This document shows positions 10,697-22,217 of a DNA stretch of 64,000 nt, in pieces (positions within the stretch are counted from its first letter, which is position 1; every line of letters begins with the position of its first letter). The notes under the pieces were generated by a model. That model was not told where the DNA came from and ran no database searches. It was given only the letters and a program-made list of their open reading frames with translations. Origin of the DNA: Acanthosepion pharaonis (Eukaryota > Mollusca > Cephalopoda > Sepiida > Sepiidae); contig CAHIKZ030000129.1 in assembly GCA_903632075.3 (NCBI GenBank), positions 1,142,501-1,206,500 on the forward strand, given 5' to 3'. A program made the translations under genes and the position numbers.

Positions 10697-11183
10697 TTTG
10701 TTTTATTTTGTTTTGCTTTACGGCATATCAACCTCAATGCGTTATTTAATACCGAAAAATTTTTTATTGATGGTAATATTTCTTTTTCAAACATGTATTA
10801 CTAGTAATGTTTTCCTTAAAAAAAATCTATTTTTCTGATAATATTTTTTTAAAAAAAAAAAAAACTATTGCTAGTAAAAAAATTTTTTACCTAAAATATA
10901 TTGCTGATAATAATGTATTGCTGGTAATTTTTTTGTCTTTTTTTTTAAAAAGTATTTCTGGTATTAAAAACCATTTTTACAATTTCATAGTGTTTTGACC
11001 CCAGATTGGCGTCTAACTATTTGCCCATAGTTGGAACCCTAACAGGTGCTACCACATCGGGTCAGGGTGGACCTGGGAACACTAGCAATTAAGAAGTGGT
11101 TCCATGCTCCTCAAAATGCTGTTAGACGTAGTTTATCGTCTTAACCAGGACGCGGATGTAGTTTATCGTCATACCCAAGACGG
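10697..11183 (-). mobile_element. 487-bp retroposon with 13-bp target-site duplication
   Basis: Flanked by perfect 13-bp direct repeats ATAGCATATAGGG at 10684-10696 and 11184-11196. Read on the minus strand it starts with a TTGGGTATGACGATAAACTA-type head and ends in an A-rich tail of CAAAACAAAATAAAACAAA type, as expected of LINE-mobilised retroposition. Related copies lie at 47125-47555, 56070-56512 and 63402-63582. All share AACTATTTGCCCATAGTTG-like and AGGTGCTACCAC blocks. I see no clear box A/box B pair, so this is either a SINE of unclear origin or a LINE 3' segment. Confidence 0.85.
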
Positions 11184-11199
11184 ATAGCATATAGGGCAT

Positions 11200-11700
11200 G
11201 TGATGTCATTGAATGTATGGGTTAAAAGTAGTTCATGAGATTTGGATCAACCAGTGGTATGATTTTCAGGTAGTTTCAAAAGGATTTCTTTCTCAGATCG
11301 ATAACATCAAGGAATCCCCTCCTTGACAAATCGGTCGTGGATTCGAACCCGGGTCTTAGATAGCGAATGAGATATTTCAGTGTTTCATTATTACATCGGA
11401 GTAGAATGACCTAAAAGTATTTGTTTGGTGACATAATAATTGTGAGTTCAGTCCCTGGGCCCGGGAGAACGGGTGTACTCAATCTCAGTGGAAACAGGAC
11501 TAGCAATAACTGAACAATTCACCGAAATGAGTTATCTCCCATAGACATGGACAGCAAAATAAGAACAATCTACCCACATCGATTGAATAAAGGGTTCGGT
11601 TCGAATTTTCCTGAAAGTTACCAGGATCGACAGGCAAGAGAGCCAGAGGGCACAACGGCCGAAATGTGATCGTAGCAACAAAAACGAGGACATTAACCTA
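11200..11700. other. unassigned, one box-B-like motif
   Basis: Contains GGATTCGAACCCGGG near 11340, which resembles a Pol III box B or a tRNA T-arm. I find no matching box A at the proper distance, so it may be a broken SINE head. Confidence 0.35.
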
Positions 11701-11706
11701 ACTATA

Positions 11707-12479
11707 AATAATTCGTTTATTTAAAAAATGACGACGGATTCTTGCAGTGTGAGGTCGCGAATTGTCCTGATGAAACATCACCTCTTTTCGATTCACTAGA
11801 GCAGGTCTTTTTTCCTCAAAGCTTGGTTCAAGCGCTCTAATTGCTGACAGTATAGTTGAGCATTAATTGTTGCATTAGGTGGTAAGAATTCAAAGTGAAT
11901 TATTCCTTGGGGATCCCACCAGATTGAAAGAAGAACCTTTTGCCCATGAAGTTCCCTTCTCGGCTGTGGCTGGGGTCCTTCCCCTTTACCAAGCCACTGT
12001 CTACGATGTTTAACATTTCGTCGCCAGTCACAAGTCTATCCAAAAAAGGTGAAACAAGTTAGCGAGAATGGAGAGAAGAGCAGATGTCAATTCGGGATTT
12101 GAGGTTGTTTTCAGACAATTCATGAGGCACCCATTTTCCAAGTTTAGGAACTTTTCCAAGTTGTTGAAGATGACGATGAACAGTTGTATGGTTTGAACTG
12201 AGAACCACTGCCAATTCCTCAACTGATAAAGCAGGATTTTCTTCAAGGGCTGCTTCAAGAAGCTTTTCATCAAACTCAACTGGACGTCCAGTTCGATCTT
12301 CATCTTCAAGGGTGAAATCTCCACCTCTGAATTTTGCAAACCATCTTCTGCAAGTTCTTTCATTCACAGAATTCCTCTCCATAAACCGAGTGAATGTTTC
12401 TAGCCGCTTCGACTGCTGAGTTTACTTTCTTGAACTCATAAAGCATTATGTGCCTCAAATGATTCTTGGGTACTTCCAT
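11707..12479 (-). pseudogene. mariner transposase, frameshifted
   Basis: The start codon at 12479 opens MEVPKNHLRHIMLYEFKK, followed by NSAVEAARNIHSVYGE. A one-base insertion near 12375 shifts the frame, which resumes as NSVNERTCRRWFAKFRGGDF with EDEDRTGRPVEFDEKLLEA. That is the two helix-turn-helix DNA-binding region of mariner transposases. Further shifts lead to a TGDE first-aspartate motif, GRREL-type sequence, WWDPQGIIHFEFLPPNATIN and FHQDNSRPHTARIRRH, the second catalytic Asp region. The third-Asp region and C-terminus are absent. The family normally has about 345 residues; roughly two thirds is traceable here. It binds inverted repeats and moves DNA by a DDD catalytic core when intact; this copy is dead. 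Confidence 0.88.
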
Positions 12480-12499
12480 GTTAGCAGGGTTTTAATCAA

Positions 12500-13670
12500 A
12501 CACAATTTAATTTTATTGTTCTCTGAAATAAAATTTGATCAGTTTAAGTGCATCTAAACATAAAAATAATGTTCAGCTTCATTAGACATTATAAAATACT
12601 CTTTAAATTTCGTTTATTTTAACAAAAAGTTAAAATTCTTACAGAATTTATAGGATGACATGATATTTGATATTCACGACTCGTATCTCCACAGCGGAAC
12701 TTATAAAAAAAAAAAAAAAAAGGAAAAAGAAAAAAAAGCAACGTATGTTGCATATCCCCTCGTGGTGTTGGATCTTCTCCCTCTTCACTCGTCTTCTCCC
12801 GGCCACGTAGCGAAAAATTTCTGGGTCCAAGAGATGAAAAACACCAACAAAAGGAATTTTACTTAGTTTATTAACGTCGACGTATACATTTCTAACTATT
12901 CAGTGGGGTCGCTCTCTCAACGAACTGGAGAGCAGTTTCCTGACACGGAGAGGAAACACAACTACATTGTTCGACGTTTAAGAACAAACTCCCGATAAAC
13001 CCTTTCCCTAGCTATCATTCCCACGCTAGTTCAGCCAATAAAAATCGACTTCCTTTATTTTGTCTTGTATCTGACATCTGACGTCAAACTGAGGAAATCA
13101 GAGCAGAAATACACTTCTTTAAAAATTAATAGTCTGCTAAACTCTTATTTAACACGTACTGTTTGACTGCAAGTGAATTCTTCACCCCATGCTATGTTAA
13201 AGTTGGCGGCAGTTTGAAAAGTATTATAACAAAACTTGAACTCTTGCAAAAAAGTTAACATTAGGAAAGAGTAATGTATTTTTGTGCAACTCTTATAATA
13301 ATATATTAGAACACAAAAGGTTTATTCTAAAATCGGACATTATTTTCTGAACAGCCTAATAGTCGACACGTCACGCTGGTGTCCTTTCCGACCACCATGT
13401 TGTAAACTGATTCTAATGCCTCCTGCAGTAAGTTAACAATCACCCACTTTCTTAGGCTCAACATCATTCTGGATAAGTGGGAATATCCATGACTGCTGAA
13501 ATCTATCGAATCAGCAACTCATGTCTAACCATCATTGTACAACTTCAGGTGGCTGGGGATTTAATTTAGAGTTGTTCTTTTCCTAGACTGGATGCCTATC
13601 CATAGTTAAACAGTCAGGTCTACCCTGCTATTTTTTTCTCCAGAGTTCGATTATGAGAAGTAAGTAACAT
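12500..13670. other. unassigned sequence
   Basis: Includes a short A-rich tract near 12705. No open frame or motif is persuasive. A weak SINE-like block occurs at 13585-13640. Confidence 0.4.
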
Positions 13671-13679
13671 AGTTATTCA

Positions 13680-14330
13680 GAGTTTGGATAAGAATGATCT
13701 TGAACAGAAAACCAACATCCACTAACAAGTGTTCCCAAAAAATAGGACTCAATATAAACCTTTCCAATTTACAACTCTGATCTGGAATTGGAATGAAAGT
13801 AGTAATGGCACCTAGCCATCATAAAAAAAAATTTAGTATGTACAATTAGTAAATACTAAACACTTCAACTAAGTCTATGTGTGGATCAGTTATAAAAAAT
13901 GAGTATCGGAGAAAGGGAAATTGAACATAGGCTGCGCTAGAGATAGTTTTACACAATACCACATATTTCTACAAAACCAAAATATTAACCTAAAACTTCG
14001 AGTCAAGTTCTTAAAATAGCCTCGTCATATTGAGACTTTCATTTGAATGTTATGCATGGCATCAAATACGTTCAGAAATATCTAAACTGTCAGTATTATA
14101 CAACCAAAATCAATGATAAAAAAAGTTTCGACTGAAAGAAGCATGTTGGTCATAGCGAGTATAATCCTTCTTCAAACCTCGGGAACTGGCGCTACAGAAT
14201 ACCAAATAAAAACTGTACCACTGAACAGAAATCCAATCACTTGAGAACTTTCAACAATACCAACAGCTTAAATATCTTATATAACTCTAAGAGAAAAATA
14301 AAGACATAATTAAGATGTTGATGTTGATGT
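13680..14330 (+). pseudogene. LINE remnant, homologous to 61945-62595
   Basis: GATAAGAATGATCTTGAACA followed by about 600 bp colinear with 61945-62595. Shared blocks include AAACCTTTCCAA, TATGATCTGGA-type, AATACTAAACACTTC, AGGGAAATTGAAC-type and CTCGTCA-GAGACTTTCAT. Translation in shifting frames gives a non-LTR reverse transcriptase C-terminal pattern in both copies, broken by many stops and shifts. Confidence 0.65.
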
Positions 14331-14589
14331 TCCACACTACTTCAAACAAAAGTTTAGGAAGGAAATCCCCCTCGATATCATAAAAAGCGATAACATTTAC
14401 TGGATTTGATAAATGTATTTTCTTGAAAAAAATCGTTTTAATAAGATTTCATAAAGTTCAAACGAAACTAGCATTAGCCTCTCGATCAATGAATATTGGT
14501 TAATATGAACATTACTATATCAAAATCGTTTCTTTGCGAAATTTGATTTACCACGGTAGTTACTTTATCAATTAGGCCATGAAGAATTT

Positions 14590-15350
14590 CTGGAAATATT
14601 TTCCCTCATAATAATATTCTTTTCTCTCTCTTTTCTTCTTTTCTCAACACACTTCCATTATATCTCAAATCATGCATTCTTTAATCTTTCATTTATTACT
14701 TTTTTCTTTCTTAATTTTTATTTGTCATGACACCCCACTATCTTTTAACCCTTTCTCTCCTAATCATCTTCTTCATTTTCTCTTTCTCTAACATTCTCAA
14801 GTTGTTTTCTTTTTGTTTATTCTTTTCCCCCCTCTTTCCTTTTCTCCACTCTCTTCTTGTTTTTTTCCCCCCCAACATCTCCCATCGTTTTCCTTTTAAT
14901 ACTCCCCGCTATTTCTTTTCCCCTCTTCCTTTTTACAGTCTTTTTCTTTCCCTTCTAATGTTTACTTTTTTTTTTTTTTTTTATTAATGTGCTTTTTTTT
15001 TCTCTCTTCCTTTTTTTTCTTTTAACTTTACTTAGGAATTTGTTTTCTCTATTTCTTTCTTCTCAAGCAGTTCTTTCTTTCTTTCTTTTTTCTCTCTCTT
15101 TTTACTGAACTTCTTTTCCTTTTCTTTCTTTTTTTCCTTTTCCCTTTAATTCTGAGTTTCGTTCCTCTTTTACCTCAATCAGTTCTTTATTTCTTTTTTT
15201 TTTTTAATTTATTTTCCTTACGGATTTTATCATCTTTGTTTCTATAAAAGAACAACTTCTTTTCCTAAAAAATATTCCTTCCTTCCATCATACTTCTTTT
15301 TATTCAATAATTCGTTCCTTTCTTTTTCTTTCTTGTTCGCCAATTTATTA
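14590..15350. repeat. polypyrimidine-rich block
   Basis: About 750 bp strongly enriched in C and T on the plus strand, with long T and CTTT runs but no regular unit. An 86-codon open frame inside is low-complexity and not a gene. Confidence 0.85.
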
Positions 15351-15351
15351 C

Positions 15352-15780
15352 CTATGTAAACTATCCCCTTTCTCTTGAGCAAAAACATATGGGACCTTTC
15401 GTAACACATGCAGCTAAAAAGTTCGGCGTTTCTGAACCCATCAGATCAACCCTAAAATATTACAACGAGACGTGCAAAATACCTCCCCCAGTTACATCAA
15501 CCTTCATAGGAGGTTCATTTGCTACCAATTCATTCCCACGTCAAATGTTGCCTTGAAGGTGTTTACTATGGGGTCTTCATCGCGACCCTTCATAACCAAC
15601 TCTAAAATCTTCACCCCACCATCGCGAACGACGAACACCGCTTTACACCATGAGGGATGTATCTAAGTAGTCATGTCTGCAGAAACACATCTGCTTTTCT
15701 GCCATGAAACACTTGAAGCAAAACACGTTTTGCCAATAAAGTCATTACGAATATTTCCATAAATCATACATCATTAAATG
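15352..15780. other. unassigned sequence
   Basis: No recognisable feature. Confidence 0.4.
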
Positions 15781-15781
15781 C

Positions 15782-15817
<36 letters not shown>

Positions 15818-16013
15818 TTGTATTTCCAGGAGTTGAAGACGCTATTTATTTTCAGAAGTAATTTTCGAAATTTGCCCTGCATCCTACAGGCCGAAGGTTA
15901 CTATTTTGATGATATTTTTTTCTTTTTATTTAATTTACGTAATTGAAGTTTCTTCTTGGTTGTTTGTTTTGTTTTCAAAACTGTGAGAAGGGAGGTCGCC
16001 ATCGTACTCGGAA

Positions 16014-16014
<1 letters not shown>

Positions 16015-16066
<52 letters not shown>
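16015..16066. repeat. palindromic (GT)n(AT)n(AC)n microsatellite
   Basis: GT run passes into TA repeats and then CA repeats, so the two ends are complementary. Open frames of YIYIYI across it are artefacts. Confidence 0.95.
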
Positions 16067-16099
16067 CTTTGGAAAGTGTTTGAAAACCATACCATGGTT

Positions 16100-16815
16100 T
16101 AACCCAAGCCTTGTGAGTGAAATTGGATAGACAGAACTCTGGTGGGCCGTCGATATCTGTGCTAGCACAAGTCATCGTAGCCGAGGGCTTGAGCGTGCTG
16201 GCCTTGTTCAAATTGTTGATCACGCTAGATACCACGCTCTCTCCCAGAAATTGTAACTAAGGTCTGCTCAGCATAGTTGCAGTATAAACCACAGGTGGCT
16301 CTGTGGGTGTTGAGCAAGCACAAATGTGCTTGAGCGAGCGTCTGCAATAGGGATTGGCTAGCCGACCTATTAGACGGGTATCCAGTGGCCAGCTATTTAT
16401 ATACATATCATATGCATACTTAAACACAAGTAAATGCAATAATAATCATCAATAAAAAATAGTGAGTAAAAAGTTAAGCAGCATCATAAAATAGCTAGAA
16501 ATAACCGCATTCAAGTCTACAATTATTTCTACTCAGAGAGGTTCTAGAATAATTTGAAATAGTACTATTATCTCCCACCCAATAACCGTTATGATAATAC
16601 AGTAGATTCCGCTGGGGTACGTTACATAGAAGCTCGGATTAAGGAATCGGAGTGCCGAGTTCGAATTCCAGTCGTGTTCGTTGCATATACTTACGTACAA
16701 GTACCCTTGAGAAATGTATGAATCCAGCTATTCCCTCTCAGCTGTAGGTAAGTAGCAAGACAGCAGTAAGTAGCAAGTCTTATAGTATTGGGTGGCAACC
16801 AATCTTGGAGAAGGA
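16100..16815. other. unassigned sequence with a weak box-B-like motif
   Basis: GAGTTCGAATTCC at about 16665 resembles a box B, but no good box A precedes it. The rest holds nothing I can name. Confidence 0.35.
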
Positions 16816-16819
16816 CAAC

Positions 16820-17025
16820 TCTGCATTCAAAACCTGTGGGTTAAATAGTAGGATAATCTAGGATTTGTAGCCTTGATTGCCAACCAGTCAAGGAGGTGGA
16901 ATGAATTTAAAACTGTATGTAGCTTTGGTGAAGCAAATACTATGCAGCTAAGGAAGAATTGAGGAATTCGTATTGAATCGATGATCCAGACTACGGTCGA
17001 CTGCCAGAGAGTTGGATCAAGGTCT
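16820..17025 (+). repeat. SINE-like repeat, copy 1
   Basis: Contains GTAGCCTTGATTGCCAACCAG, then GTAGCTTTGGTGAAGCAAAT, ACTATGCAG and a GAATTCGTATTGA-type tail. The same order of blocks, diverged, is found at 18235-18430. The class is inferred from size and dispersion only. Confidence 0.6.
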
Positions 17026-17520
17026 GATCAACGCTGATGGGTTCAACCGGGGAATCGGGGTCTAGTATTGAAAGATCCGAAATCTCCCATGATTCCGGTC
17101 ATATAACAGCCCACCTGCACATCGGAAAGTCATATTTTGTGAACTCGTACTAGTGAAATGACATTTTTTTTATATATCAGGATTGATAACGAACAGACGG
17201 AGATAGATAGATAGATAGCGAACGGACGGGGATATATAATCTCGTGATGTTTTGATCCATATTAGTGTGAAGTGTTCACAAGTGGCATATTAACCTACGA
17301 GAGAATGTGATGGTTGTATGGCCAATATAAAATTATATATTTTTGTTAGTGCTTGAGATGCATAACAGCATTGCTTTTATCTAAGGGTGATTTTTAGGGT
17401 TTGTATTATTGGCAATGATTAGGTTAATTTTTAAATCTGTTTATAATAAATTATAAATCTTAGGGATTTATTAGAATCATTAAGTTATATATATATATAT
17501 ATATATATACCTGTAAATTA

Positions 17521-17755
17521 TTTTTTTTTTTAAGCGTTTCACCCCAAGCAAGGCGGAAAGCCACTAGGACGCAAGGGGTTACAGAAAACTTGGAGCAAGG
17601 TCAGATAGGAGTGATAGAAGAAAGGATGAGGAGAAGAGTAGTGGATAGATCAAGGCAACTGGAGATACAGAGGCCAGAGAGAGAGTACCGGAAACCCCTT
17701 CCTAAACAAGAAACAAGGCGTAAGCCTCTAATCATGTCCAAGAGAAGGGGGGGGG
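17521..17755 (-). mobile_element. LINE 3' end with poly(A)
   Basis: The minus strand ends CCTTGCTTGGGGTGAAACGC and then an A run, preceded by CCCCTTGCGTCCTAGTGGC. The same 3' terminus recurs at 39480-39563 (plus), 47025-47100 (minus) and, diverged, at 63170-63232 (plus). That recurrence identifies it as the conserved tail of one LINE family. Only about 230 bp remains, i.e. 5'-truncated. Confidence 0.72.
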
Positions 17756-18017
17756 TGTAATCACTTTTTCATTTTGTTTATATTCAGAATGCATCTGGTT
17801 TCAATAGAATAAATTAATGTTGTTTTAATTTTTTTTATATATCAGGATAGTTTTTTTAATTTTTAAATTTAATTTTATTTTCTCATTAGTGACATGATTT
17901 TTGCAAATTATTATTAAATGTTTATTTTATATTTCACAATTTTTATGACGAAATATACGTAAAGAAGAAATTACTTCAGCTCAGTATATCACGTTCTTTT
18001 TAAATTCTCTTTCCTAT

Positions 18018-18019
18018 CT

Positions 18020-18050
<31 letters not shown>
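18018..18050. repeat. (GAT)n microsatellite
   Basis: About ten tandem ATG/GAT trinucleotides. Confidence 0.95.
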
Positions 18051-18051
<1 letters not shown>

Positions 18052-18234
18052 CTCCCCTTTGAGAATTCAGAAGCTAATTGATGCTTGTGGTTTTTATAGT
18101 GTGAAGTAGAAAAAATATGACTATTAGAGTCTATTAAAACCTGAAAGATGTGAAGGTGGTACAATGGATAGCGGCTGGAGTTCAATACTTTCACACAGAT
18201 ATCCTTGGAAAGGGGAGAATCCACCTTTCCTCGC

Positions 18235-18430
18235 TATGGATTAAATGTCAGGGCAGACTGGACTTTCTTGTCATAGTTGACAACGAGTCAAAGGAAAAAA
18301 AAAAGAAGCTGAATTCAGCTCTTATGTAGCCCTGGTTAAGCAGATACTATGTAGTCAACGAAATGATCGTGGAATTCACAATGATTATGATCCCGAATAC
18401 GGTTGATATAACAACGAACAGACGGAGTAA
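18235..18430 (+). repeat. SINE-like repeat, copy 2
   Basis: Shares GTAGCCCTGGTTAAGCAGAT, ACTATGTAG and a GGAATTC-type block, then a GATCC-ACGGTTG stretch, with 16820-17025. An A-rich tract sits inside it. Confidence 0.6.
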
Positions 18431-18499
18431 CATAGACAACAAACGAATCATCTCTCTCTCTCTCTCTGTATATATATATATATATATATATTTGTATAA

Positions 18500-19180
18500 A
18501 CAGACTGCTATAGATAGTATTATTATAACGGTGATATAGCCTAGTAAGAAATTTGAAAATGTTTCATATTGTTTTGATTATGTTGCATGAACTCAAAAAC
18601 TTCCAGTAGAAACTGAAACATTCCCAAATTTTATGATAAAACAGATCACAAGTTGATACACAATGTGAAAATAATTACTCTTAGAAATATAACAATTTTG
18701 TTTCCAGCTATCGATGCCATCAGTAGCAAACACTAGAAACTATTTGGATTGAACATATTAAAAAAAAAATAAATCTCGTATTGAGCTAACTAAATTGCGT
18801 CTTGCGGGTAGGTGCTTGGAAAAATAAGTAGAGGCGTAGGGATAAAATAATTCTGTGGTCCCTAACTAATAAGTGGCAGACATTAAACAGGTTTGTTCAA
18901 GATCGTAGTAAATTGTGAGAAATAATTTAGTGTGATATCTGCTGCTGGTGGAAACAGCGACTAATGATGACGATAAGACTCATTTTAAAAATGGCTGAAA
19001 AACGCTCACACCGTAGGCTAAAATTTTACATTAGGCGCTCACATCTATTTAGTTCGAAAGCATATTATTATTTCCATTTCCTTTGACTTTTGTTGGGTAG
19101 TCATTTCCTTCCGGGTGCTAACCAGAGACCTCAGGTCAGAAATGCCATCATATTTTCCACTGAAAAAATATAAACAATAA
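18500..19180. other. unassigned sequence
   Basis: No recognisable feature. Confidence 0.4.
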
Positions 19181-19334
19181 GATCACGCACATTTTCCATA
19201 GATAAAGGCCTTCGTATGGTCTGAGCTGTACTTGTGAGGATAATTTTTTTTTTTTTGTATTTCTTTAAGGCATGGGCTACCAGAAATACCTTCAATTAGT
19301 CTTTGGGAACCTTTTGCAATCAAACCGAGCCCCC

Positions 19335-19337
<3 letters not shown>

Positions 19338-19402
<65 letters not shown>
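19338..19402. repeat. (CT)n(TA)n(CA)n microsatellite
   Basis: CT run, about 25 TA repeats, then CA repeats. Confidence 0.95.
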
Positions 19403-19403
<1 letters not shown>

Positions 19404-19497
19404 ACTGGAATTATTAATGCGCTCAAATGCCACATTTTTATATTTCCACTTTAAGATATTTGTATTTTGATACTTATTATTTCAAACCATATTATTA

Positions 19498-19745
19498 TTA
19501 TTCGTTCTCTTCGTATGCCATTAGTAAGAAAGCAGTTCCACTCGGACAACTTCTTCCCAAAGACTGCTGCTTTGTGGAACCGATTCTCAGCAGGATGTTT
19601 TCTTGATCACTAAAATCATAACCTGAAGTCTAGAGTTAACCGTTATTTTCATGAACTGCAATTCTTGCCTTCTTTTACTCTCATACAACACATTAATCCT
19701 CTATCCTGAGTGGCTCTTGGGCCTTGTGTTGAGTGAACATTGGAA
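19498..19745 (+). pseudogene. LINE ORF2 C-terminal fragment
   Basis: Plus-strand translation gives RSLRMPLVRKQFHSDNFFP, then KTAALWNRFSAGCFLDHYN and, after small shifts, LKSRVNRYF. The FFPRTAxLWNSLPxxCFPDxYN...FKSRVNRH pattern is a recurrent C-terminal end of CR1/Jockey-type LINE reverse transcriptases. It is the same family as the minus-strand fragments at 23800-24112 and 24530-24862. Everything upstream is missing. Confidence 0.72.
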
Positions 19746-19879
19746 TATATATATATATATATATATATCATTATCACTGAAGTGACTAGAAAAGAACAAC
19801 TTTGTTGGCTACATTTTTTAACGAAATTAAATCTATTATGACCCAATCTAAATAGAATGAGTACAACGACCACTTTCTC

Positions 19880-20570
19880 TCAATTGCTCTCTCACATACA
19901 TACATACATGCATGCATGCATGCATATTCTTATAATGACGCGAGTCTGTATTCAATTTCAAAATGTTATTTAAATTCATCAATAAGTTCTGTGTGTATTT
20001 TCATTGAAAGGCACTTTAATGTTCATCCCAAACGTCAGCTTTTTTTTTCCCTTTAAATCACACAAACACGTGTTTTTCTTTTTTGTATTCAACGTCATGA
20101 GCTTGGCGTTCGTACGTATAATTACACATGTAACTTAACCTCAATGTCTTAGCCTTTAACTTACTTAACACTATTTCACCTTCATTACAACCTCGTTTGC
20201 CACCAGCAACATTAAAAAAAAAATAAAATAAAATAAAATAAAAACGAACAGAAAACTGAAAGAAAAAATCCAACTGGAAAGTCTTCCATGTTTTTGCATT
20301 TGCTTGAGGCGGAGAACGGCAAAAAAAAAAAAAAAAACAGAAACTAAAAAACAAAAAACAAACCCTCAAATAAAAAAATATATAAACATGCGGACATATG
20401 TGAATGTTTAAAGATGTTCACTTGCTTTCGTGTTTGTACAGGTTCAACATACATCTGGACTGTCGGTTTAGGAACATCTTTACATTTCCGGTAGAAGACG
20501 GCGAAGCGTATTAAATCTGCAACACCTGGCCCCCATTTAACATTCTCATTTTTCTACTATTTTTATTTCT
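19880..20570. other. unassigned sequence
   Basis: Contains a CATG-repeat patch near 19905 and A-rich tracts near 20215 and 20320. No gene is visible. Confidence 0.4.
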
Positions 20571-20577
20571 CTCACTC

Positions 20578-20613
<36 letters not shown>

Positions 20614-20776
20614 GCAAGATCCAATACGGAAAAGGAGAAGAATGTCTTGCGCCAGTTTTGAGTATAAAATGTTTACCTATTCTGAAAAATTCATAGCCTT
20701 TTATTTTTCATCTGGACTTGAATACCAACTATTGTTACAGTTGATGAAAAATGTAGAAACGACACCTTCCTTTCGT

Positions 20777-20814
<38 letters not shown>

Positions 20815-20904
20815 GTTAATAATTTTCGATATTTATAGAAGAAAAGTGCTTAATATGAGAGACAGAACGTTTATAGATACAGACAATGTGAACATGGGAA
20901 TCAA

Positions 20905-20999
20905 CATTGCATGGTGACTGTCAGGTTCACGCTTTAGCACGAAGTTCAGACCAAAGCAGACCGCACTGAAGCGTGAAACTGACAGTCACCATGCAGCTT
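20905..20999. repeat. 28-bp-arm hairpin
   Basis: GCATGGTGACTGTCAGGTTC plus ACGCTT is repeated in inverse at 20969-20999, with about 35 bp between. The stem is almost perfect. It could be a MITE relic or a precursor-like hairpin. Confidence 0.8.
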
Positions 21000-21016
21000 A
21001 TTCTTATATTCTCACC

Positions 21017-21067
<51 letters not shown>

Positions 21068-21126
21068 ATTTAAAGAAAATGAATTTCTTTTGTATGACCA
21101 TTTTTTTTTTTTTTTTTTTTTAGCAG

Positions 21127-21163
21127 GACCTAGGTACCTTTCGGCCAACGCTTCATCAGGGTC
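21127..21163 (-). ncRNA. type I hammerhead ribozyme motif (Penelope terminal repeat)
   Basis: On the minus strand: GACC (21163-21160), CTGATGA (21159-21153), stem II GC-GTTG-GC with an A-C mismatch at its base, GAAA (21142-21139), stem III AGG-TA-CCT sharing the last A of GAAA, cleavage-site A (21131), then GGTC (21130-21127), which closes stem I with GACC. Stem I flanks the core directly as the type I fold needs. Hammerheads of this compact kind are known in PLE terminal repeats, and a PLE endonuclease remnant lies just upstream on the same strand. In a PLE it would self-cleave the transcript at the repeat. Confidence 0.75.
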
Positions 21164-21356
21164 TTTCGTTGGCAAATGATTTTAAACAAACAATGAAATG
21201 AAAAGAACGCCAAAATGGTATGGTTGGAACACGTCTAAAATTTTACGAAGATATATATACGTAAAATTAAAATAAATTTACGATTAAAATAAATGCGTAA
21301 ATAATAAATTAATAATAATGAACCAACCTGAGCAGTAAAATAGAAAAATAAGTTGC

Positions 21357-21720
21357 TCATATATCAAAAAATAAATTTAGCGATCGTGAAAAATTCTCCT
21401 TTTGTTTAGAAAGCGATGGTTTAAATAATTTGAGACAGATGGCTTCCAAAATAGACAGATGATATTTGGACCTGCCTACGCATATAATTGAAAACGAGTC
21501 CATTGTGAAACGTTTTGAGCATGACTCATTTTCTAATAGGTGTTGCCCGATCGCCGAATCGTGAGCTGATTGCGAAACACGAATGCGATTATCTAAATTT
21601 AATTTAATGTGTCTGGGTACATGTTGTCCGATTCTTGTTTCCAAACGAAGACATGTTCGCCCTATATATAAATTTTGATAAGAAAGCTGTAATTTTGTTT
21701 TAACAAAATTGTGTAAAAGA
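21357..21720 (-). pseudogene. Penelope-like element GIY-YIG endonuclease C-terminus
   Basis: The minus strand reads LIKIYIGRTCLRLETRIGQH, then VPRHIKLNLDNRI...SDSAIGQHLLE-like SAHDSAIGQHLLENESC, FSIICVGRSKYHLSILEAI and KPSLSKQKENF before a stop at 21357. The YIG motif, the Arg two residues on (RT), the downstream Glu in LEAICLKLFKPSL and the SAIGQHLLEN block are hallmarks of the GIY-YIG nuclease at the C-terminus of Penelope/Neptune-type retroelements. It nicks target DNA to prime reverse transcription. The reverse transcriptase is not present upstream. The hammerhead at 21127-21163 follows about 200 bp downstream, as expected for the 3' terminal repeat. Confidence 0.82.
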
Positions 21721-22139
21721 TAGATTACAATGTTTGATAGAAAATTAGGTGTCTAAAAAATTGGAAGATATTAAATTCAGTATTTAATTTTTTAATTAAC
21801 TAGTTTAGGGATTTAGTACAAGTTAACTACTATTGTAATAAATATATTTATTTATCGAGAACATAAAGAAATATTTAAAATTGCAATAGTACATTTACCC
21901 GAAACATTGTGATTCACAATATAGGAAGAAAACTACGGTAACAATGAATTCATCTATATTAATATCTAAAATAATTTGTGAATGCAATTTTTATTTATTT
22001 TTATATCGGTAAGTTTAATTAAGGTTTAGGTTTCATTATTTAATGGTATTAGGGTAATATTAAAGATTTTGTTTTTTCTTATATATCTCTCACAAATCTA
22101 TTTCTATAAATTTATACATACCTACTAACATTAATAAGT

Positions 22140-22142
<3 letters not shown>

Positions 22143-22215
<73 letters not shown>

Positions 22216-22216
22216 A
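22143..22216. repeat. (TA)n(CA)n microsatellite
   Basis: About 22 TA and about 14 CA repeats directly abutting a PLE terminal repeat. Confidence 0.96.
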
Positions 22217-22217
22217 G

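Noticed and set aside
11335..11360. tRNA gene from a GGATTCGAACCCGGG T-arm
   Set aside because: No box A or acceptor pairing at the right distance.
15901..16235. Open frames of 64-86 codons across a (TA)n tract
   Set aside because: Each depends on YIYIYI translation of the microsatellite joining short unrelated stretches.
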